From positions 1 through 9,008 of the forward strand of contig RFKJ01000821.1 of NCBI GenBank assembly GCA_003694325.1: a DNA stretch of 9,008 bases. The letters are read 5' to 3'. The notes below the pieces were generated by a model. It was not told the origin of the DNA. It saw only the letters and a list, made by a program, of their open reading frames with translations, and made no database searches. A program made the translations under genes and the position numbers. The DNA is from Deltaproteobacteria bacterium (GTDB taxonomy: Bacteria > Myxococcota_A > UBA796 > UBA2385). This document shows, piece by piece, positions 5,282 to 9,008 of the stretch (the stretch's first letter is position 1; each line of letters starts with the position of its first letter).

Positions 5282-6547
5282 TCACCATGCCTCGGCCGCG
5301 GAACGGCGCGGTTCCGTCCCGTCTTCCGACCAGGGGCGCAGCGGGTCGAACACGCTGCGGAACAGGTCCCGGCGGTGGTCGCTGCCGGCCTCCCCCAGGC
5401 GCCAGCCGACGTGCAGCGTGCCGGCGGCGGTGGGTCGGAGGTGTTCCTCGATGCGGTCGATGGTCCGGCCGGTGGCGGGATCGACGAGCCGCCAGGCGCG
5501 GTCGGTCCAGCCCGGCCAGCGGGAATCGGGCTCGTCGGCGACCAGCCGTCCCTCGGCCTCGTCGATGCCGGCCGGGGCCACGGCGGATCGGCCGGCGAGC
5601 CCGGCGAAGACCAGCCCGGAGCTGGCGACCGAGGTGCGCCAGGCCGGCAGGCCGGCGAAGGCGGTGGGGTGCCGGGCCATGCGCGCGGGCAGGGACAGGG
5701 AGGCGGGGGTCCCGTCGACCGCCACGGCGATCCGTCGCCCGCCCGCCAGGGAAGGGATCCCCCCGACGGTGGCGCCGACCAGCCCGGGGGCCAGGGCGAG
5801 GAGCAGGCCGACGGCGAGGTCGCGGGCCACCCCGCGGCGCCGGAGGGGGGACGGTGCGGGCTCGGCGGCGGGGACGCCCAGCGCGGCGCCGGCGCCCCCC
5901 AGCAGCCCGCAGAGGTGGCCGACGTGGGTGGTTCCCGGCGCCAGCAGCGAGGCCGCGAACAGGCCCCCGAGCAGCGGCACGGTGGCCAGGGCGTAGCGCA
6001 GGGCCCGCCGCCGGCGGTCCGGCGCGTCCTGCACCCGCAGCGCCGAGGCCAGCACCGCCCCCCACAGCCCGAAGGCCAGGACCGACGAGCCGATGGCCGG
6101 CAGGTCCTCCAGCCAGGCGATGCCCAGGGCGCCGGCGGCCACCGACGAGGCGGTGACCACCCACAGGGCGCCGGTTCCCAGCTCCCGCTCCACCCGCCAG
6201 GCCATCACCGCAATGACCGCGAGGTTGGGGAGCAGGTGGAGGGGGCCGCCGTGGACGAGCTGGCTGGTCCAGGGGCGCCACCAGCGGCCGTCCAGGAACA
6301 GGGCGTCGTAGCCGATGCTGCCATCGGCGAACAGCAGCCCCACCGGCGGGGGGAGCTGCACGCCGAGTTGCACCGCGAGCTGGGCCACGCCGGCGACGGC
6401 GATCGCGGCGGTCAGCAGCAGGGCCAGCACCGGTCGGTGGCGCACCGGCGGGACGGGGACGGCGGGCACCGCGGTCACGGTGTCCGGCGGGCACAAGGGG
6501 GCAATCACGAGGACACGGTAGGCGTCGACGCGGTGGTTGTCCGTCAC
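5282..6547 (-). CDS. Rhomboid-family intramembrane serine protease with C-terminal extension
   Basis: 421 residues. The rhomboid core spans about 38-225. Signature elements are GRWWRPWTSQLVHGGPLH then LLPN (87-108, the WR and HxxxxHLxxN region), GSSVLAFG (153-160) with Ser155 as the expected nucleophile, and HLCGLLGG (211-218) with His211 as the expected base. These residues form the catalytic dyad that cuts transmembrane helices inside the membrane. About six helices are followed by a further one (242-262) and then a hydrophilic region of roughly 155 residues (267-421) with no motif I recognise. The N-terminal 37 residues are Pro/Val-rich and non-helical. The GTG start at 6547 has AAAGG directly abutting it, which is poor spacing; GTG codons at residues 14 or 24 are alternatives that would leave the core intact. 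It lies 86 bases downstream of glyoxalase II. Confidence 0.87.
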   Translation of the reverse strand: MTDNHRVDAYRVLVIAPLCPPDTVTAVPAVPVPPVRHRPVLALLLTAAIAVAGVAQLAVQLGVQLPPPVGLLFADGSIGYDALFLDGRWWRPWTSQLVHGGPLHLLPNLAVIAVMAWRVERELGTGALWVVTASSVAAGALGIAWLEDLPAIGSSVLAFGLWGAVLASALRVQDAPDRRRRALRYALATVPLLGGLFAASLLAPGTTHVGHLCGLLGGAGAALGVPAAEPAPSPLRRRGVARDLAVGLLLALAPGLVGATVGGIPSLAGGRRIAVAVDGTPASLSLPARMARHPTAFAGLPAWRTSVASSGLVFAGLAGRSAVAPAGIDEAEGRLVADEPDSRWPGWTDRAWRLVDPATGRTIDRIEEHLRPTAAGTLHVGWRLGEAGSDHRRDLFRSVFDPLRPWSEDGTEPRRSAAEAW

Positions 6548-6633
6548 CCTTTGTGAGTCGCGTCCGGGCGTGCGGCGCCGGGCGTGCCGCGGCCTCCACC
6601 GGGCCGGGTCCGGAGCCGGTGCCCGCCGCCGGG

Positions 6634-7404
6634 TCAGAAGTTGTCCTTTCGGCGGCGCAGCTCGGCGAAGACCTCGACCGGGTCGGCGCCGTCCAGGCCC
6701 ACGGCGTGGGCGAGGGCCGGCTGGTCGGCCCGCAGGAAGGGGTTGGTGGCCCGCTCCTCGTCCAGCCGGCCGGGGACGGTGGGGTGGCCGTGCCGTCGGG
6801 CGCGCTCGACCTCCTCGGCCCGTCGTCGGAGGGCGTCGTTGTGGGGGTCCACCTGGATGGCGAAGCGGGCGTTGGACCGGGTGTATTCGTGGGCGCAGAA
6901 CACCCGGCTGTCACCGGGGAGCGCCCGCAGCCGGCGCAGGCTGTCCCACATCTGGGCCGGCGTGCCCTCGAACAGGCGGCCGCACCCCATGAGGAACAGG
7001 GTGTCGCCGCAGAACAGGGCCGCGCTCTCGGGGAAGTGGAAGGCGATGTGGCCCCGGGTGTGGCCGGGGACGAACAGGACGTGGGCGGTCGCGTCCCCCA
7101 GGGACCAGGTGTCGCCCTCTCCCACCTTCACGTCGATGCCCGGGATCCGGTCGGCGTCGGCGGCCGGGCCGACCACGATCGCGTCGTGCCGGCGCTTCAG
7201 CGCGAGGTTGCCGCCGACGTGGTCGGCGTGGTGGTGGGTGTTCAGCACCGCCGACAGCGCCCAGCCCCGCGCCGCCAGCGCCCGGTCGACCGGCTCGGCG
7301 ACGGCCGGGTCCACGGCCGCGGTGGCGCCGGTGGCCGGGCAGTGGAGCAGCCAGACGTAGTTGTCGCGCAGGACGGGGATCCGGACGATCTCGAGGACGG
7401 ACAT
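6634..7404 (-). CDS. gloB: Hydroxyacylglutathione hydrolase (glyoxalase II)
   Basis: 256 residues, the usual length. It hydrolyses S-D-lactoylglutathione to D-lactate and glutathione, the second step of methylglyoxal detoxification, in the cytoplasm. It is a metallo-beta-lactamase fold: THHHADHVGG (56-65) supplies His57, His59, Asp61 and His62; HTRGHI (115-120) supplies His115; GDTLF (133-137) supplies the bridging Asp134; and HEYT (172-175) supplies His172, so both metal sites are complete. CGRLFEGT (141-148) and the C-terminal RATNPFLR (218-225) plus KDNF ending are glyoxalase II-specific substrate-binding features absent from generic metallo-hydrolases. ATG at 7404 has GGAG five bases upstream. 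It is the first gene of the minus-strand run and is divergent from the DUF2156 gene across 194 bases. Unrelated thioesterases of the same fold are the only realistic alternative. Confidence 0.95.
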   Translation of the reverse strand: MSVLEIVRIPVLRDNYVWLLHCPATGATAAVDPAVAEPVDRALAARGWALSAVLNTHHHADHVGGNLALKRRHDAIVVGPAADADRIPGIDVKVGEGDTWSLGDATAHVLFVPGHTRGHIAFHFPESAALFCGDTLFLMGCGRLFEGTPAQMWDSLRRLRALPGDSRVFCAHEYTRSNARFAIQVDPHNDALRRRAEEVERARRHGHPTVPGRLDEERATNPFLRADQPALAHAVGLDGADPVEVFAELRRRKDNF

Positions 7405-7424
7405 GGCGGCTCCACGGGCGGGGA

Positions 7425-7430
7425 ATTGTC
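7425..7430 (-). promoter_or_regulatory. Candidate -10 box for gloB
   Basis: GACAAT on the minus strand (four matches to TATAAT), 20 bases before the gloB ATG, in the divergent intergenic region. GATAGC directly upstream is an alternative. No -35 match stands out, so this is a weak call. Confidence 0.25.
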
Positions 7431-7443
7431 GCTATCCCTCCCC

Positions 7444-7456
7444 GGGGCGAAGCCCC
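7444..7456. other. Tight GC hairpin in the divergent region
   Basis: GGGGC-gaa-GCCCC is a perfect five-base-pair stem with a three-base loop, in the gloB/DUF2156 intergenic region and immediately before the tandem repeats. Being symmetrical it could act on either strand; function unknown. Confidence 0.4.
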
Positions 7457-7466
7457 ACGACTGGGG

Positions 7467-7508
7467 GGGAGCGGGTGCAAGGGAGCGGGTGCGGGGGAGC
7501 GGGCGCGA
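7467..7508 (+). repeat. Three 14-bp tandem repeats upstream of the DUF2156 gene
   Basis: Units at 7467-7480, 7481-7494 and 7495-7508 share GGGAGCGGG(T/C)GC, with two variable bases at the end of each. They sit about 50 bases upstream of the candidate promoter of the plus-strand gene and within the shared divergent control region. The spacing is 14 bases, not a helical turn. They may be regulator-binding repeats or just slippage. Confidence 0.75.
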
Positions 7509-7557
7509 ACGGCGGGGCTGCGACGTCCTGCCGCGGTTGTGGGCGTTTGCCAGGACG

Positions 7558-7588
7558 TTGCATGAGGGTCGGTCATCTGCGGGATACC
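7558..7588 (+). promoter_or_regulatory. Candidate promoter of the DUF2156 gene
   Basis: TTGCAT (7558-7563) and GATACC (7583-7588) resemble -35 and -10 boxes with a 19-base spacer, slightly long. The expected transcription start falls only a few bases before the ATG at 7599, implying a very short or absent 5' leader, in keeping with the poor Shine-Dalgarno there. Confidence 0.35.
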
Positions 7589-7598
7589 GTGGGCGGCG

Positions 7599-8723
7599 AT
7601 GTCGGCCGAGCCTCGCTGCCTCTCCCAACTGCCCGCCGTGCTCTCCCCCCGGGAGCGGGCGCGGCTGTTCGTCCGGGCCCACGCCTGGAACGCGACCTCG
7701 GCCCAGGTCCTGGGGCCGGGCTACCGCTACTGGTTCGACGGCGATGGGCGGGGCTGCGTGGCCTACCAGGACACCGGCAGCGCCTGGGTCGTCGCCGGCG
7801 CCCCGATCTGCGCCGCCGCCCACCGGATGGCGCTCGTCGAGGCGTTCGCCGCGGCCGCCTCCGACGCCGGGCGCCGGGTGGTCTTCTTCGGGGCGGAGCA
7901 GGACCTGGCCCGCCAGGGCGGCCTGCAGGCGCTGCTCGTCGGAGAGCAGCCGGTGTGGAACCCCCAGCGGTGGCCGGAGACCGTCCGAGGCTCCCGCAGC
8001 CTGCGTGAGCAGCACCGCCGGGCCCGCGCCAAGGGCGTGCGCGTCCGCCGGCTGCCCCCCGGCGAGGCCCTCGGTGCGATGCGACCGCGGCTCCAAGCGC
8101 TGGTCCAGCGGTGGCTGGAGAGCCGGCCGATGACCGCCATGGGCTTCGTCGTGCGCCCCGACATCTTCGCGGCGGCCCGGGACCGGCGCTTCTACGTCGC
8201 CCAGCGCGGTGGCGCCGTCTGCGCGGTGCTGGTCTGCCTGCCCGTCCCGGCCCGGAACGGCTGGCTGTTCGAACACCTGCTGCGCGATCCGGACGCGGTC
8301 AACGGCACCACCGATCTCCTGGTCGACCTCGCCATGCGGGACCTCGCAAGGGACGGCGCGACCTACGCCACCCTGGGGCTCGCCCCCCTGTCGGGCGACG
8401 TCAACCGGTGGCTGCGCCTCGCCCGTCGGCTGGGAGCGCCGTTGTACCGGTTCGAGGGGGTCCGGCGGTTCAAGGCGCGGCTGCGGCCCCACCGCTGGGA
8501 CCCGATCTACGTCGTCGCGCCGGCCCGCCGGGCCGCGACCCTGCTCGGCATCCTCGACTCCCTGCGGGCGTTTGCCGGGGGCAGCCTGTGGCGGTTCGGC
8601 CTGCGGACCCTTCGGCGGGACCCGGGTCTCCCGCTGCGGGCCATCGTCCGGCCCGGGCTCTCCCGCCTGGCGGCCCGGCTGGCGGTGCTGGCCGCCATGT
8701 TCGGGTTGCTGTCGGGCGAGTAG
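7599..8723 (+). CDS. DUF2156 (MprF C-terminal-like) acyltransferase
   Basis: 374 residues. The body matches the DUF2156 family, the double GNAT-like fold that forms the C-terminal catalytic half of phosphatidylglycerol lysyltransferase MprF. Visible pieces are VAGAPI (65-70), EQPVWN (116-121), LREQHRRARAKGVRVRRL (135-152, the basic Arg helix), GTTDLLVDLAMRDL (236-249), YATLGLAPLSG (256-266) and LYRFEGVRRFKARLRP (282-297), then WDPIYVVAP. MprF enzymes move an amino acid from aminoacyl-tRNA to a lipid head group, altering surface charge; whether this one uses tRNA or another donor cannot be told. It lacks the N-terminal flippase helices of full MprF, and only the last 20 residues (LSRLAARLAVLAAMFGLL region) are hydrophobic enough to touch a membrane. 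The ATG at 7599 has only a weak GGGCGG upstream. A strong hairpin follows the stop, so it may be monocistronic. Confidence 0.85.
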   Translation: MSAEPRCLSQLPAVLSPRERARLFVRAHAWNATSAQVLGPGYRYWFDGDGRGCVAYQDTGSAWVVAGAPICAAAHRMALVEAFAAAASDAGRRVVFFGAEQDLARQGGLQALLVGEQPVWNPQRWPETVRGSRSLREQHRRARAKGVRVRRLPPGEALGAMRPRLQALVQRWLESRPMTAMGFVVRPDIFAAARDRRFYVAQRGGAVCAVLVCLPVPARNGWLFEHLLRDPDAVNGTTDLLVDLAMRDLARDGATYATLGLAPLSGDVNRWLRLARRLGAPLYRFEGVRRFKARLRPHRWDPIYVVAPARRAATLLGILDSLRAFAGGSLWRFGLRTLRRDPGLPLRAIVRPGLSRLAARLAVLAAMFGLLSGE

Positions 8724-8765
8724 GCGAGGGCGGCCGACGATCCGACGGGGGGCCGTCCCCTCGCC
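8723..8765 (+). terminator. Strong hairpin after the DUF2156 gene
   Basis: GGCGAGGG (8723-8730) pairs with CCCTCGCC (8758-8765); the stem continues inward as CGGCC (8731-8735) with GGCCG (8751-8755), interrupted by a two-base bulge, around a 15-base loop. Thirteen base pairs in all, beginning at the last base of the TAG stop. No T tract follows, so it may be an imperfect or non-canonical terminator. It separates the gene from the next one's own candidate promoter. Confidence 0.6.
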
Positions 8766-8777
8766 TGGCTGCCACGA

Positions 8778-8783
8778 TAGGCT
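8778..8783 (+). promoter_or_regulatory. Candidate -10 box of the last gene, leaderless
   Basis: TAGGCT, within GATAGGCT, ends seven bases before the ATG at 8791, so a start of transcription at or next to the A of ATG is expected. No ribosome site is present between. No convincing -35 is seen. Confidence 0.4.
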
Positions 8784-8790
8784 TGTCGCC

Positions 8791-9008
8791 ATGCGTTCCC
8801 TGGGCACACTCCTGTTCATCGCGGCGGCGGTGCTGTTCTACCTCACCCGGCTCGACCGGACCTCGCCGGTGGCGCTCGACGTCGTGGAAATCGAGCAGAA
8901 GCTCCGCTTCTTCGAACTGTGGAGCATCGCCGCCCTGGGGGGCCTGCTGCTGTGGACGCCCTCGCTGCTCGAGCGCTTCCTGGAGTCGCGCGCCCCCACC
9001 GGCCCGAC
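8791..9008 (+). CDS. Small membrane protein, 3' end outside window
   Basis: Open for 72 codons to the window end; not recognised. The N-terminus MRSLGTLLFIAAAVLFYLTR is a membrane helix (about residues 4-18). After a charged stretch (TRLDRTSPVALDVVEIEQKL) a second helix lies at about 44-58 (LWSIAALGGLLLWTP), followed by LLERFLESRAP. The two-helix layout with an amphipathic link fits a small inner-membrane protein, but no family is evident. Alternative: the helix-1 segment could act as a signal anchor for a longer protein continuing beyond the window. The ATG is preceded by GCTTGTCGCC with no Shine-Dalgarno, but the coding frame stays open with GC-rich third positions typical of the neighbours. 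Confidence 0.65.
   Translation, partial: MRSLGTLLFIAAAVLFYLTRLDRTSPVALDVVEIEQKLRFFELWSIAALGGLLLWTPSLLERFLESRAPTGP

Noticed and set aside
5375..6556. A 393-residue plus-strand open frame
   Set aside because: Antisense shadow of the rhomboid gene, Gly/Gln/Arg-rich without domain features.
5241..6914. A 557-residue minus-strand open frame
   Set aside because: Out of frame with, and overlapping, the rhomboid and glyoxalase II genes; Pro/Arg/Gly-rich with no motif.
7242..8819. A 525-residue minus-strand open frame
   Set aside because: Antisense to the DUF2156 gene and crossing the divergent control region and gloB start; low-complexity translation.
1..9008. Defence island, prophage, transposon or biosynthetic cluster
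   Set aside because: No integrase, transposase, terminal repeats, phage structural genes, toxin-antitoxin pair or synthase modules were seen; composition is uniform across the window.

Overview
Very GC-rich bacterial chromosome with dense coding. The best guess is Myxococcota (formerly Deltaproteobacteria). The strongest clue is the protein at 2503-3651: a signal peptide, a thrombospondin type 3 calcium motif, a Gly/Thr/Asp-rich linker and a C-terminal Cys motif + hydrophobic helix + Arg cluster of the MYXO-CTERM kind. Short-signal lipoproteins, Asp/Gly/Thr-rich spacers and an FG-GAP/VCBS-type repeat fit the same group. Nothing here fixes genus or species. No rRNA, tRNA, CRISPR array, insertion sequence, integrase or phage gene was seen. 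Layout: eight genes lie head-to-tail on the minus strand, read from about 7404 down to 1 and beyond. In transcription order they are glyoxalase II (7404-6634), a rhomboid protease with an extra C-terminal domain (6547-5282), an unknown five-helix membrane protein (5207-4314), a futalosine-hydrolase/MTA-nucleosidase-like protein (4317-3739), the MYXO-CTERM surface protein (3651-2503), a DEDDh exonuclease with an ExoX-like tail (2436-1540), an OmpA-domain lipoprotein (1543-917) and an FG-GAP lipoprotein cut by the window start (890-1). Two junctions are 4-base ATGA stop/start overlaps, and the other gaps are 26-87 bases, so long co-transcribed stretches are likely. A weak promoter-like site before the MYXO-CTERM gene may start a second unit. 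Divergently, on the plus strand, there is a DUF2156 (MprF C-terminal-like) acyltransferase (7599-8723), a strong hairpin, and the start of a small two-helix membrane protein cut by the window end (8791-9008). How the genes fit together: five of the ten products are predicted membrane or exported proteins (two lipoproteins, a surface-anchored protein, a rhomboid and a membrane protein of unknown function), a sixth is a partial membrane protein, and DUF2156 enzymes commonly modify membrane lipids. The window therefore looks like a cell-envelope neighbourhood interleaved with housekeeping enzymes (glyoxalase II, nucleosidase, exonuclease). No complete recognisable novel system (defence, secretion, biosynthetic cluster) is evident. 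The most intriguing points are the rhomboid with a C-terminal extension close to a C-terminally sorted surface protein, the unknown membrane protein coupled to a nucleosidase, and small repeats in the control regions. All remaining long open frames are antisense or out-of-frame shadows created by the base composition.
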